A stretch of 64,000 bases of DNA from Bacteroidota bacterium (GCA_023423405.1 JAFAFR010000003.1:150993-214992); one strand, 5' to 3'; positions 1 through 9,113 are shown, numbered from the stretch's first letter. Notes: a model not told the origin generated them from the sequence alone. Translations and numbers: made by a program.

Positions 1-2117
1 GGCATCGACCGTTCCGGTGCAAAACCCGAGAGCCGCTTGACCAGGCGGCTGGTGAACCCATTGGTCATAACGAAATTGTACAACCCCGGCACAAGAGCGC
101 CCAACTGCGCGGAGCGCGTAAAGTTGGCGATCAGCCGGCTGCGCAGCGGCACGCCGTTGGCATCGTAGTAATGCTGCAGGAACTCCGCTTTCAATTTTGC
201 CACATCCACATTGCTGGGACATTCCGATTTGCATCCCTTGCAACTCAGGCAAAGGTCCATCACCTCGTAGATCTCGCGGTGGTCGAAACGGTTCAGCTTA
301 TCGGAACGCGTTAAGAACTCGCGCAGGATGTTCGCGCGGGCGCGGGTGGTATCTTTTTCATTTCGGGTAGCCATAAACGATGGACACATGGTGCCGCCCG
401 ACAAATGACTCTTCCGGCAATCGCCGCTGCCATTACACTGCTCTGCATGCTGCAACACATCCTGGTTGTGGTAACGGAATATGGTGTTGAACCCTGGTGT
501 TTGCTGACCCGGCGTGTACCGCAGCATGGTATTCATGGGCGGCGTATCCACGATCTTACCGGGATTGAAAATATGCTGCGGGTCCCAGCAGTTCTTTAGT
601 TCCTTGAGCAGGGCGTAATTTTTCGGGCCGATCATCTGGGGAATGAATTCTCCCCGCAGGCGGCCATCGCCGTGCTCACCACTGAGAGAGCCATCGTATT
701 TTTTTACCAGTACGGCAATCTCTTCCGCTATCACGCGGAAAAGGCGGTTACCCTCTTCCGTTTTCAGGTTGATGATGGGACGCAGGTGAATCTCACCCGA
801 ACCCGCATGCGCATAGTGCACGGAATAGAGCCCGTGTTTTTCAAGTATCCGGTTGAAATCGCGGATATAAGCGGGAAGGTCCAGCACATCCACCGCCGTG
901 TCCTCAATCACCGGCACGGCCTTGGCATCGCCGGGCAGGTTGGACAACAGGCCCAGTCCCGCTTTGCGCAGGGTCCAGATCTTTTTGGAATCCTCTCCGT
1001 ACAGCACGGGAAAGTGATAACCCAGCGATTCGGCGCGCAGGGCGGCTTCCACCTGGTCGGTCATGATCTTTATTTCTTCGCGGCTGTTGCGCAGGAATTC
1101 CACAACGAGGATGGCGCCCGGATCACCTTCCACGAAAAAGCGGTTCTTCCGTTGTTCGATATTGTCCTTGGTACATTCCAGGATATAATGATCGATCAGT
1201 TCACTGGCGCTGGGCGCAAAGCGCATGGCAATGATATTGGCGCGCAGCGCTTCGTCTATCGAATGAAAATGCACACAAAGCAATCCCGATTCGCGGGGCG
1301 GCAGCGGAACCGCATTCAGTTTGATCTCGGTAACAAAGGCCAGGGTGCCTTCCGACCCGGCGATCAGTTTACAGAAATCGAAATCGGGGCCGCCGGCAGT
1401 AAAAGGCGCCATCTCCGTCAGCAGGTCGATCGCATAACCGGTATTGCGTCTTTCAACGGAAGCCTTTGGAAACTGCTTTCTGATCTCTTCCTGGTGGTCG
1501 GCATTACTCAGCATTTTGCGGATGCTGCGGTAGATCTCTCCTTCCAGTCCGCTCCCTTCGCATTTGGTATGAAAGTCATCGATGCTGAGTGCATGAAAAA
1601 CCACATCGCTACCATCGCTAAGGATGGCTTTGACCTCCAGCACATGTTCGCGCGTGCTGCGGTACACCACTGAATTGGAACCGCAGGAATTGTTTCCCAC
1701 CATACCGCCAATCATAGCGCGGTTGGCGGTGGAAGTTTCGGGACCGAAGAACAGCCCATGCGGGCGCAGGAAAAGATTCAGTTCATCGCGCACCACGCCT
1801 GGCTGTACCCGCACCCACTTCTCCGTTTCATTCAGGTCCAGGATCCGGTTGAAATATTTGGAAACATCCACCACAATGCCTTCGCCCACTACCTGTCCCG
1901 CCAGCGAGGTACCTGCAGTACGTGGAATGAGGGAGGTTTTTTCTTTCCGGGCGAAGTCGATCAGTTGCTTTATATCTGCTTCGTTTTTGGGAAGCGCCAC
2001 GGCGAGTGGCAGTTCGCGGTAAGCCGATGCATCCGTAGCATAGAGGATGCGCATTTTCTGATCAAAATATAGTTCTCCCTCCAGCCTGTCAGCCAATTCC
2101 TGCAGTTTGCTTATCAT
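1..2117 (-). CDS. FAD-linked oxidase / Fe-S dehydrogenase, YdiJ/GlcD-like (3' end outside window)
   Basis: The minus-strand frame opens at an ATG at 2117 and stays open to the left edge, so about 705 residues are visible and the C-terminus is missing. The N-terminal half is an FAD-binding type 4 domain: PRTAGTSLAGQVVGEG near residue 70 and the GNNSCGSNS motif near residue 145 are the usual flavin-binding signatures. Around residue 620 lies a ferredoxin-like cluster, CLSCKGCKSECPSN, preceded by the GGTMCPSFMATR segment. This order is that of the large D-2-hydroxyacid/D-lactate dehydrogenases of the YdiJ/Dld type, normally about 1000 residues, which oxidise a 2-hydroxyacid and pass electrons to quinone or an Fe-S partner. 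The substrate cannot be told from sequence. It is divergent from the gene at 2161 with a very short shared promoter region. Confidence 0.88.
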   Translation of the reverse strand, partial: MISKLQELADRLEGELYFDQKMRILYATDASAYRELPLAVALPKNEADIKQLIDFARKEKTSLIPRTAGTSLAGQVVGEGIVVDVSKYFNRILDLNETEKWVRVQPGVVRDELNLFLRPHGLFFGPETSTANRAMIGGMVGNNSCGSNSVVYRSTREHVLEVKAILSDGSDVVFHALSIDDFHTKCEGSGLEGEIYRSIRKMLSNADHQEEIRKQFPKASVERRNTGYAIDLLTEMAPFTAGGPDFDFCKLIAGSEGTLAFVTEIKLNAVPLPPRESGLLCVHFHSIDEALRANIIAMRFAPSASELIDHYILECTKDNIEQRKNRFFVEGDPGAILVVEFLRNSREEIKIMTDQVEAALRAESLGYHFPVLYGEDSKKIWTLRKAGLGLLSNLPGDAKAVPVIEDTAVDVLDLPAYIRDFNRILEKHGLYSVHYAHAGSGEIHLRPIINLKTEEGNRLFRVIAEEIAVLVKKYDGSLSGEHGDGRLRGEFIPQMIGPKNYALLKELKNCWDPQHIFNPGKIVDTPPMNTMLRYTPGQQTPGFNTIFRYHNQDVLQHAEQCNGSGDCRKSHLSGGTMCPSFMATRNEKDTTRARANILREFLTRSDKLNRFDHREIYEVMDLCLSCKGCKSECPSNVDVAKLKAEFLQHYYDANGVPLRSRLIANFTRSAQLGALVPGLYNFVMTNGFTSRLVKRLSGFAPERSM

Positions 2118-2160
2118 CCTTCAAAATTAATTCGTTTTGCACAAATGGTTACATTCGGGG

Positions 2161-3690
2161 ATGCGTCGTATTCAGAAAACACCCGCTATCATTATGGTGC
2201 TGCTGGCACTGGCTCTTATAGGATGGTTGCTCTGGCAAAAAAACAGGAACAACGAAGCGCCAGCGGTCATCTCACAAAGCAATGGCCAGGGCCAGATCGC
2301 CGCCACCCGGTACTGCCAGAGTTGTCACCTCCTGCCCGATCCCACCCTGCTCGATAAAAAAACATGGCGCTCCTTCCTGCCGGAAATGGGCTGGTACCTG
2401 GGCATACGCACGCCCGGCGTAACAGCCATTGAACCTTCGGAGCAGGATTTTTTCCCGGCGCATCCCGCACTTTCAGAAAAAGAGTGGGAAGACATACTGG
2501 CCTATTATACCGCCGCCGCCCCGGAGGCGCTGCCTGCACTGCCACCCGCCAACCTGGCACCCGTGCAGGGTTTCAGCCCGCTGCCGCCACCCGATTTCCT
2601 GTTCCGTCCCAATGTGATGGCGTCGCTGGTTAAAATAGATGCCAGTGGAAAAAAACCGCGGCTCTTTGTATTTGATGCCTATTCCAGCCAGCTTTTCCTG
2701 TTCGACCAGGACGGCCTGCAGGACAGCCTGCATCTGCCCGGTATTCTCACCGACCTGGTGGCAGATGGCAAGCAGCTCTATGCGCTCAGCATCGGCGACC
2801 AGTTGCAGATGGGGGCCGACAGTTACCGGCAGGGAAGCGTACTGCCCATCGTGGTGAGTACAGGCGGGCGAATGCAATTGCAAAAACCACTTTTCACCGG
2901 GCTGGCAAGACCGGTAAAGCTGCGCAAAACAGAAACCAACGGTGATGGACAACCGGATTTCCTCGTTTGCGAATTCGGCAAGCTCACAGGGGCGCTCTGC
3001 CTGTTGGAAAGCCAGCCGAAAAATTATACGCGCAGGGTTATCCGTGCCCTGCCGGGAGCGGTGAATGCTTTTTTCGAGAAGAACCCGGAAACAGGACACC
3101 AGGACATCTGGGCGCTGTTTGCCCAGGGCGACGAATCGGTGCTCCGTCTCACGCTGAACGCCGATGGCAGTTACCAGGAAGAAAAAGTATTGCGCTTCCC
3201 GCCTTCTTACGGGTCCAGCTCTTTTGACATGGCCGACCTCAACGGAGATGGCCTTAAGGATATACTTTATACCTGCGGCGATAACGGCGATGCCACCCAG
3301 ATACTGAAACCCTATCACGGCGTATACGTTTACCTGCAGGATGAAAAAGGGGGGTTCCGGCAGTCGTATTTCCACCCCATGTACGGCGCCTATAAAGTGG
3401 TGGCGGGCGACTTCCTGAAAAAGGGTCGCGTGGACCTTGCCGCCATTGCCTATTTTACCGATCCTTCGCGGCCGCAGGAATGGTTCGTGTATCTTGAAAA
3501 CAAGGGCCAGGGCCAGTTTGCTGCGTCGGCGGCTCCGGAGGGCTTCAACCTGGAAGCGGCGCTTACCATGGACGCAGGCGATTTTAACGGTGATGGACAA
3601 CCGGACCTGCTCATTGGCAATGCTTTCCTGAAAAACGACCCCCGGCAATCGGCGCCCCTGTTCGGGCTGATGGAATCCATAACACGCTAA
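2161..3690 (+). CDS. membrane-anchored VCBS/FG-GAP repeat protein with one heme c site
   Basis: The protein is about 509 residues. An N-terminal hydrophobic segment followed by WLLWQKNRN looks like a signal anchor. A single CxxCH motif (CQSCH) near residue 50, with a PEMGWYLG segment after it, suggests a covalently bound heme c. The rest carries FG-GAP/VCBS-like repeats with calcium-loop patterns, such as NGDGQPDFLV, LNGDGLKDILYT and FNGDGQPDLLIG, expected to form a beta-propeller facing the periplasm or cell surface. I chose the ATG at 2161; a TTG eight codons upstream (2137) keeps the frame. An electron-transfer or ligand-binding role is only an inference from the domains. Confidence 0.85.
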   Translation: MRRIQKTPAIIMVLLALALIGWLLWQKNRNNEAPAVISQSNGQGQIAATRYCQSCHLLPDPTLLDKKTWRSFLPEMGWYLGIRTPGVTAIEPSEQDFFPAHPALSEKEWEDILAYYTAAAPEALPALPPANLAPVQGFSPLPPPDFLFRPNVMASLVKIDASGKKPRLFVFDAYSSQLFLFDQDGLQDSLHLPGILTDLVADGKQLYALSIGDQLQMGADSYRQGSVLPIVVSTGGRMQLQKPLFTGLARPVKLRKTETNGDGQPDFLVCEFGKLTGALCLLESQPKNYTRRVIRALPGAVNAFFEKNPETGHQDIWALFAQGDESVLRLTLNADGSYQEEKVLRFPPSYGSSSFDMADLNGDGLKDILYTCGDNGDATQILKPYHGVYVYLQDEKGGFRQSYFHPMYGAYKVVAGDFLKKGRVDLAAIAYFTDPSRPQEWFVYLENKGQGQFAASAAPEGFNLEAALTMDAGDFNGDGQPDLLIGNAFLKNDPRQSAPLFGLMESITR

Positions 3691-3717
3691 GCGGCGCCTT
3701 CCGCTGCAGACCTGCGT

Positions 3718-4560
3718 TTATTTTAACTGCAGCACGGCCATTACGGGGAAATGGTCGGAGGGAAATTTCCCAAAATAAGTATCGGTAAGAATGCCCCATT
3801 GGGATACGCTGAAAGACCTGCTAACAAAAATATGGTCGATCACATCCATGCCGTGGAGCGCCCTGCCCCATCCATTGAAGGAGGTATTGTTTTCATACGG
3901 CCGCTCAACAAGTCCGTGTGTGTCGGTAAACAGGCCCGAAGCGGCGATGCGCTGGTACCAGTCGCTCTGGCGGCTGCCGTTCAGGTCGCCGCAAAAGATC
4001 ACCGGTTTTGATCCGGCGATACTACGGATGCGATCGAGAATGAGCTTACTGCTTTCCACCCGGGCCACCACGCCTTCGTGATCGAAATGCGCGTTGAAGC
4101 AAAAAAAGGTTTTACCGCTGGTCTTGTGCCGCAGTTCTACCCAGGAGCAGATCCGTTTGCAGCAGCGTGCGTCCCAGCCCATGCTGGGCGTATCGGGCGT
4201 GGCGCTGAGCCAGAAGTTACCCGAGCGCAGCAGTTCGAACAGATCCTTTTTATAAAAGATGGCGCTGTGCTCGCCTGCTTTTTTGCCATCGTCGCGGCCG
4301 GCGCCGAAGCGGGCGTACTGCGGCAGGGAAGACTCCATAAAAGCGAGCTGGTGTTCCATGCCTTCCTGCGTTCCGAAAAGGTCAAAATCGTGGTAAGCGA
4401 TCAGTGCGCAGAGATAGGGCGCGCGGTCTTTCCAGAGGTTGCCGCTGTCGCCGGCGTTGTCGAACCGGATGTTGTAAGTGGCCATCCGGAAACTTTGCCC
4501 ATACAGCCGCAGGGAGGAAAAGAAGAGGACCATAACCAGGAATAAAGCAAGTCGTTTCAT
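3718..4560 (-). CDS. secreted endonuclease/exonuclease/phosphatase family protein
   Basis: The 280-residue product has an N-terminal signal peptide ending near LRLYGQ. The EEP fold is recognisable from ATYNIRFDNAGD (first metal-site Asn), GTQEG (catalytic Glu), HFDHEG, CGDLNG (Asp/Asn) and the C-terminal SDHFPV motif (catalytic Asp-His). Such exported EEP proteins in Bacteroidota act on phosphodiesters, for example nucleic acids or lipid headgroups; the substrate is unknown. It converges with the VCBS-repeat gene, leaving a gap of fewer than 30 bases. Confidence 0.9.
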   Translation of the reverse strand: MKRLALFLVMVLFFSSLRLYGQSFRMATYNIRFDNAGDSGNLWKDRAPYLCALIAYHDFDLFGTQEGMEHQLAFMESSLPQYARFGAGRDDGKKAGEHSAIFYKKDLFELLRSGNFWLSATPDTPSMGWDARCCKRICSWVELRHKTSGKTFFCFNAHFDHEGVVARVESSKLILDRIRSIAGSKPVIFCGDLNGSRQSDWYQRIAASGLFTDTHGLVERPYENNTSFNGWGRALHGMDVIDHIFVSRSFSVSQWGILTDTYFGKFPSDHFPVMAVLQLK

Positions 4561-4807
4561 GGCTCAAATCTACGCTGCAGCCGACCCATTCATCGAAAGA
4601 TTCCTGAAAATTATCCACAAAACAAAGCGGATTTCAGGCAGAATGGCAGCAGAAAAGGCGCAGGAAGAAGCGGATAGCCCCTGGCGGGTATTGCAGGGAT
4701 TGAATAAAGAGTATATTTTTATTCCGTCTTACGCCAATCCAACCCATCCTGCTGAATTCCGTACAAATTCATTTCCTGGAAGGCCTTTACCCTTTAAATA
4801 CCACGAA

Positions 4808-5587
4808 ATGAAATGGAGATCTACCCTTCCGATCCTTGGCTTCCCTGTTTTCTTTTTTTTAATAAGCTGCACCAAGGCTGACCAGTTCCTTTCCATGGAA
4901 GAACTATCCCTCCGCAAATCGGGTGGACGTGGCCAGGTGACCTGTGTGGATATCGACGGGAACGTTTACCAAACCATCAAAATCGGTAATAAAATATGGA
5001 TGGCCGAGAACCTGCGGGTGACCCGTTATCGAAACGGCCAGGCAATTTCACAGGTTACAGGTGCCGCCGACTGGGCCGCCTGTGGCGCCAGGACAGAAAA
5101 AGGTGCCTGGTGCTTCTATCAGAACAACAGCGTCAATAACCGGCCCTATGGCAAATTGTATAACTGGTATGCAACAACCGACCCCAGGGGCCTGGCGCCG
5201 CAAGGATGGCATATTCCCAGCAATGAAGAATGGATTGAACTGAGCAATGCCCTCGGGGGATACCAGGTGGCTGGCGGAAAAATGAAAACAACAGGTACGC
5301 TGGAAGCGGGTGATGGATTGTGGACAGCCCCAAATAAAAACGCCACCAACAGCAGCGGATTTTCGGCAGTACCGGCCGGCGAAAGATCAGCCAGCGGCAG
5401 CTTTAACGGGAAAAGCATTCGCACCCGGTGGTGGACAACCGACCGGTGGGAAGGCGATGCGTTCACCAGTTATATCCTGGATATAAACCTGTTTGGAGAA
5501 CAGGCCGCGCTGTTCAACAGCTCCGGTGAAACAGTGAATACCTACAATGCATTGGCAGGGCTTTCCGTACGTTGCGTGAAAGACTAA
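4808..5587 (+). CDS. FISUMP-domain lipoprotein
   Basis: From the ATG at 4808 the product is 259 residues and starts with a lipoprotein signal ending in FFLISC, so the mature protein is probably anchored at Cys20. The frame stays open to 4478, but only this start gives a proper signal. The body matches the Fibrobacter succinogenes major paralogous domain: DIDGNVYQTIKIGNKIWMAE, GKLYNWYA, GWHIPSNEEW and a C-terminal LSVRCVKD. The function of this surface domain is not known. The gene is monocistronic and is followed by a palindrome, a terminator and a second copy of the palindrome. Confidence 0.88.
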   Translation: MKWRSTLPILGFPVFFFLISCTKADQFLSMEELSLRKSGGRGQVTCVDIDGNVYQTIKIGNKIWMAENLRVTRYRNGQAISQVTGAADWAACGARTEKGAWCFYQNNSVNNRPYGKLYNWYATTDPRGLAPQGWHIPSNEEWIELSNALGGYQVAGGKMKTTGTLEAGDGLWTAPNKNATNSSGFSAVPAGERSASGSFNGKSIRTRWWTTDRWEGDAFTSYILDINLFGEQAALFNSSGETVNTYNALAGLSVRCVKD

Positions 5588-5607
5588 ATTCCGTATAAAT
5601 ACGGAAT
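5588..5607. repeat. 20-bp palindrome, copy 1
   Basis: ATTCCGTATAAATACGGAAT is an inverted repeat (ATTCCGTAT / ATACGGAAT) with a 2-base asymmetric centre. It begins at the base after the FISUMP stop codon. An identical copy lies 120 bases downstream. It has no T-tract, so it looks more like a protein-binding site than a terminator. Confidence 0.75.
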
Positions 5608-5700
5608 ATTTGAATCGAAAACATGAGTAGCTTGCCTTCGAAATCACACGGGATGTAGATCGGATACCGCTAATCATTGAACCTGCCTCTGACGCCAGTA

Positions 5701-5726
5701 AACCCTTAGCCGTTAAGGGTTTTTTT
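5701..5726 (+). terminator. rho-independent terminator after the FISUMP gene
   Basis: An 8-bp perfect stem (AACCCTTA / TAAGGGTT, loop GCCGT) is followed directly by a run of seven T. It sits between the two 20-bp palindromes and would end transcription of the FISUMP gene before the next operon. Confidence 0.8.
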
Positions 5727-5746
5727 ATTCCGTATAAATACGGAAT
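5727..5746. promoter_or_regulatory. 20-bp palindrome, copy 2, upstream of the kinase/regulator operon
   Basis: This is an exact copy of the palindrome at 5588. It lies 32 bases upstream of the ATG of the gene at 5779, a position suited to an operator. The NarL-type regulator encoded at 7516 is a plausible binder, but that is inference from proximity only. Confidence 0.5.
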
Positions 5747-5778
5747 AAAATCCGGTAAATATTTTCCAACTTGCCGGC

Positions 5779-6129
5779 ATGAATAATAACCCCCTATCCT
5801 CCCAGCATCATTTTATTTCCCTGGAGGAAGCTACTAAATTGACCCGCAGCTTCCGGGAAAAAGGCGAACAGCTCCTGGATCCTGCCCAACAGGGCAAAAA
5901 CGTACTTGCCATTTCGGAAAGCTTCAACCGCGCTGCCATCGAAGCCATCCTGAACCAGGACGGCTGCTCGGGCATCCGGCTGTACAGCGGCCTTAAGGAA
6001 GACGGCCGCCTGCACCAGGTGCTGGTAGGCATCAATGAAAAAGACGAAGACATGTGCGAAGGCATCCTGGTAGAAGACAGCCGCAGATGCCCGCCCGATT
6101 GCGCACCCCCTTCCCCGCTGAACAGTTGA
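5779..6129 (+). CDS. conserved-looking hypothetical protein, first gene of a sensor operon
   Basis: This is a 116-residue soluble protein with no signal peptide or membrane segment. I do not recognise a named domain. The N-terminal half is predicted helical (ISLEEATKLTRSFREKG), the middle reads like an alpha/beta unit (GCSGIRLYSGLKEDGRLHQVLVGI), and the C-terminal tail holds two Cys in a Pro-rich stretch (RRCPPDCAPP). It is separated by one base from the membrane-protein gene, and then comes a histidine kinase and its regulator. The four genes look co-transcribed, so it may feed into or report on that signalling pair. Confidence 0.75.
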   Translation: MNNNPLSSQHHFISLEEATKLTRSFREKGEQLLDPAQQGKNVLAISESFNRAAIEAILNQDGCSGIRLYSGLKEDGRLHQVLVGINEKDEDMCEGILVEDSRRCPPDCAPPSPLNS

Positions 6130-6130
6130 T

Positions 6131-6790
6131 ATGTTTGAACAGATAATGGGTAACATTGCAGGGCACAGTGCGCTCATTCCGGCCCTGGTAGCCCTGTTCC
6201 GGCGTCGAAAAATGCTTCCGGAATACCAGCCCTTCTTCTGGTGCATCCTGCTGGCCTGCTCCAATGAACTGCTAATAACAGCACTGATCTGGTTCCGGGT
6301 GGGGAACATCAATATAAACTCTAACCTGTTCGTATTGGGAGAAGCAATGCTCTATACCTGGCAGTTCAAACGGTGGAAGCTATTCCGGAAAGCCCAGCAG
6401 CTATTCCCGGCCATCCTGGTATTCCTGCTGGCAGTGTGGATACTGGATACGCTGGTATTTGGCAAGATCACACGGATCAGTTCCTGGTACCGCATCATCT
6501 ATTCTTTGATCCTGGTATTACTGTCGGTGAGCTATCTCAACCAGATCTTCAGCAGCACCTACGACGACCTGCTGCGCCATCCCGGCTTCCTCATCACAGC
6601 AGGATGTATATTTTATTTTACTTATAAGATACTGGTTGAACTCTTCTGGTTATACGGATTGAATAATTCAAATACATTCCGTACGCAGGTTTATGTAATT
6701 TTAAACTTTATAGACATTGCCAATAACCTGCTATTCAGTTACGCCCTTTTATGGACGGACAGGAAACAACCCTATACCATGCTATACTGA
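6131..6790 (+). CDS. polytopic membrane protein of the sensor operon
   Basis: The 219-residue protein has about six hydrophobic segments, for example FFWCILLACSNELLITALIW, LFPAILVFLLAVWILDTLVF and IIYSLILVLLSVSYL. No catalytic motif was seen. Its last 40 bases overlap the start of the histidine kinase gene in another frame, which implies translational coupling. Since the kinase has only one membrane helix and no sensor domain, this protein may be the input subunit; that is inference. Confidence 0.8.
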   Translation: MFEQIMGNIAGHSALIPALVALFRRRKMLPEYQPFFWCILLACSNELLITALIWFRVGNININSNLFVLGEAMLYTWQFKRWKLFRKAQQLFPAILVFLLAVWILDTLVFGKITRISSWYRIIYSLILVLLSVSYLNQIFSSTYDDLLRHPGFLITAGCIFYFTYKILVELFWLYGLNNSNTFRTQVYVILNFIDIANNLLFSYALLWTDRKQPYTMLY

Positions 6791-7497
6791 TTGCCGCTTC
6801 CATGATCGGCCTCATCATGGTATATTTTTTTATCACTGTATTGCGCCAGCAGGGAATCAACCGGCGCCTCTTCAAAGAAAAACTCCGCACTGAAATCCAG
6901 ACCCTGGAAAAGGAAAGGAAAAGGATGGCGGCCGATCTCCACGATGACCTGGGCCCCAGCCTGCTGTCGATCAAATTCCAGACCAGCAGCTTCGAACTGA
7001 CCGACCCTGCCGACCGTGAAACGCTTACCCAGGTTCACTTACAGATGGACCAGCTCCTGCACCGCATCCGCGAAATTTCTGCCGACCTGCTACCGGTGGC
7101 GCTCACCCGTAAAGGCCTGCCGGCGGCCATGCAGGAATTCACACAAAAGCTTTCCGGGTCTGCCGGACTGGAAATTCGGTTACGCATAGGCGATACCCCC
7201 ATTTTGAGTGACGAAACCGCCGTACATGTTTTCCGCATCCTGCAGGAAATTACGCATAATACCATCCGCCATGCCCGCGCTTCCGAGTTGCAATTGGGCT
7301 GGATGCGCAAAAACAGCCAGTTCATCATCATCGCTTCCGACAATGGTATAGGATTCGATACAGACAAAACCAGCCAGTATGCCGGTGGACTCGGACTGAA
7401 CAATATCGTAAGCCGCACGGAAATACTCGGAGGGAAGCTGTATCTTGACAGCACTCCGGGAAAGGGCACTTCTTACCGGATCGTTTTACCATGCTGA
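6751..7497 (+). CDS. sensor histidine kinase, NarX/DesK (HisKA_3) type
   Basis: The product is 248 residues. One N-terminal helix (about residues 10-31) is followed by a coiled-coil linker and the H-box DLHDDLGP, with phospho-acceptor His64. The HATPase domain shows an N-box (EITHNTIRHA), DNGIGFD and the G-box GGLGLNNI, and ends in GKGTSYRIVLP. There is no extracytoplasmic sensor region, so input probably comes from the overlapping membrane protein. The cognate response regulator follows 18 bases downstream. The start at 6751 lies inside the preceding gene; a later ATG at 6778 is also possible. Confidence 0.93.
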   Translation: MDGQETTLYHAILIAASMIGLIMVYFFITVLRQQGINRRLFKEKLRTEIQTLEKERKRMAADLHDDLGPSLLSIKFQTSSFELTDPADRETLTQVHLQMDQLLHRIREISADLLPVALTRKGLPAAMQEFTQKLSGSAGLEIRLRIGDTPILSDETAVHVFRILQEITHNTIRHARASELQLGWMRKNSQFIIIASDNGIGFDTDKTSQYAGGLGLNNIVSRTEILGGKLYLDSTPGKGTSYRIVLPC

Positions 7498-7515
7498 CCC
7501 AATTCCTCTTTACCC

Positions 7516-8172
7516 ATGAAAAAGACCATCAGGCTCATCGTTGCAGACGATCATGAATTGCTCCGGCTCGGATACCGTACCATGCTCCGGAAAATCTCCC
7601 ATATCACACTCATTGACGAAGCGCAAAACGGCGAAGAACTCGTTCGCAAGACACTGGAGCTCCGGCCCGATGTCGTCATCACCGATATAAACATGCCGGT
7701 GGTGGATGGCTTAAGCGCCACGCGCCAGATCCTCCGGCAAATGCCCGCGCTGCCCATCATCGCACTCACCATGTTCGATGAAGAAAACCTGATCGTGGAT
7801 ATGCTGGAGGCCGGTGCAAAAGGATACATTGTAAAAACAACCGGCAAGGAAGAAATCGTAGCCGCTATCAACACCGTTATGAACGGCAGTTACTATTATT
7901 GCGAAACCACCAGCGCCAGGCTGGCCAAAAGAATTGCCGAAAGCGACAACGGGCTGCTTAAGTTCAGCATAGAGCCCGATTTCACGCGGCGCGAACTGGA
8001 GATCATACGCTACCTCTGCCAGCAACATTCGAGCAAGGAGATCAGTGTAATGCTCAACCTCAGCCAGCGGACCATCGAGTCGCACCGGGAAAGAATATTC
8101 GAAAAGATGAACGTAAAAAATGTTGCCGGTATGGTGATTTATGCTATCAGGAAAGGGCTGTATAAAATGTGA
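7516..8172 (+). CDS. NarL/FixJ-family response regulator
   Basis: The 218-residue protein has a receiver domain (acidic pair Asp11-Asp12, phospho-acceptor Asp57 in VVITDINMP, conserved Thr in ALTMF, Lys in YIVKT) and a C-terminal LuxR-type helix-turn-helix (FTRRELEIIRYLCQQHSSKE, then LSQRTIESHRERIFEKM). It is the natural partner of the HisKA_3 kinase just upstream. Target sites are unknown; the 20-bp palindromes at 5588 and 5727 are candidates. Confidence 0.95.
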   Translation: MKKTIRLIVADDHELLRLGYRTMLRKISHITLIDEAQNGEELVRKTLELRPDVVITDINMPVVDGLSATRQILRQMPALPIIALTMFDEENLIVDMLEAGAKGYIVKTTGKEEIVAAINTVMNGSYYYCETTSARLAKRIAESDNGLLKFSIEPDFTRRELEIIRYLCQQHSSKEISVMLNLSQRTIESHRERIFEKMNVKNVAGMVIYAIRKGLYKM

Positions 8173-8176
8173 CCTT

Positions 8177-9097
8177 TCAGAAATACAGCATGCCCAGTAT
8201 ACCGCAAACGGCTTTCACCACCATCAGTCCATCTACCCATACGAGGTAATACAGCAGCGACCGCCTTTTGCGGAGCGACCAGGCCATCCAGAGCAGGAGC
8301 ACAAAAGGAATGATGTTCAGTACGATGCGCATGAAATGAAAATGCCGCACAATGCCGTAGGTCACATAACTACCCAAGCCCAGCACCGAGAGCGGCAATA
8401 ACACATAAAAAATAGTCCTGCGCAGGCCCAGCCTAACCACAAATGTCCTTACCCGGCTCTTGTGATCGCTGGCATAATCCTTCACATCGAACATGACACA
8501 GAGCAGGGTCACAAACATGAAATTCTTCACAAACAGGAAGGCTGCAATGAGCGTGGGAACATATTGTTCGCCATTTTCTGTCACGAGCGACCAAACAGGA
8601 TAAACCGTTACCCAACCTGCCCAGGTAAAGCCGATCAGGAAGGGTTTGAGCCACCCGATACGGCGCAGGTTGTATTCGCCATACAACCAGGTGAAGCCAT
8701 AGTATAAAAAACCCACCAGGGGAAAAATCATGGGCCACAGCCACTGGCGCAGCGGAAGATCCAGCAGCATTTGTCCTTCCGTAACGGCGTAGTAGACCAG
8801 TCCGCATAAGACCAGTACGGTCAGCAACACCTGGCTGATTTTCGCCCGGTTGAAATGACGCGCGTACCAGTTGCTGCGGGCGTTTTGTCCGGGCAGCGGC
8901 CGCCGCCGCACATAAGGATAGGTATAAAACAGCGTGGTGCAAAGGAACACCATCGCGTAATAGAGCCAGTCGTTCAGCGGATATCCCTGCTGCAGGCTTG
9001 CTTCCATGGAAAGGGCAACAGCACAGCAACCGTAAAAATAGTTGCCGTAGAACAACCATTCCACCACCGCATGGTTTCTGAAATCTCCCAAACGCAT
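8177..9097 (-). CDS. polytopic membrane protein, possibly UbiA-superfamily related
   Basis: From the ATG at 9097 the product is 306 residues with about eight hydrophobic segments. One cytoplasmic loop contains FDVKDYASDHKSR, which resembles the second Asp-rich motif (DxxxD) of UbiA prenyltransferases. The first NDxxDxxxD motif is not visible, so enzymatic activity is doubtful. A start 13 codons earlier (9136) would overlap the preceding gene and is less likely. It lies directly downstream of the FtsX-type permease on the same strand. Confidence 0.75.
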   Translation of the reverse strand: MRLGDFRNHAVVEWLFYGNYFYGCCAVALSMEASLQQGYPLNDWLYYAMVFLCTTLFYTYPYVRRRPLPGQNARSNWYARHFNRAKISQVLLTVLVLCGLVYYAVTEGQMLLDLPLRQWLWPMIFPLVGFLYYGFTWLYGEYNLRRIGWLKPFLIGFTWAGWVTVYPVWSLVTENGEQYVPTLIAAFLFVKNFMFVTLLCVMFDVKDYASDHKSRVRTFVVRLGLRRTIFYVLLPLSVLGLGSYVTYGIVRHFHFMRIVLNIIPFVLLLWMAWSLRKRRSLLYYLVWVDGLMVVKAVCGILGMLYF

Positions 9098-9113
9098 GCC
9101 GCAAACATACTGC

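Noticed and set aside
672..1673. Long plus-strand open frame of 333 codons
   Set aside because: It is antisense to the FAD/Fe-S dehydrogenase, whose minus-strand translation has clear family motifs; the plus frame has none.
2473..3648. Minus-strand open frame of 391 codons
   Set aside because: It is antisense to the VCBS-repeat protein; low complexity of the repeats keeps the frame open.
4611..4619. Perfect DnaA box TTATCCACA between the endonuclease and FISUMP genes
   Set aside because: It is a single copy with no second box or AT-rich unwinding element close by, and it is 33 kb from dnaA; chance is sufficient.
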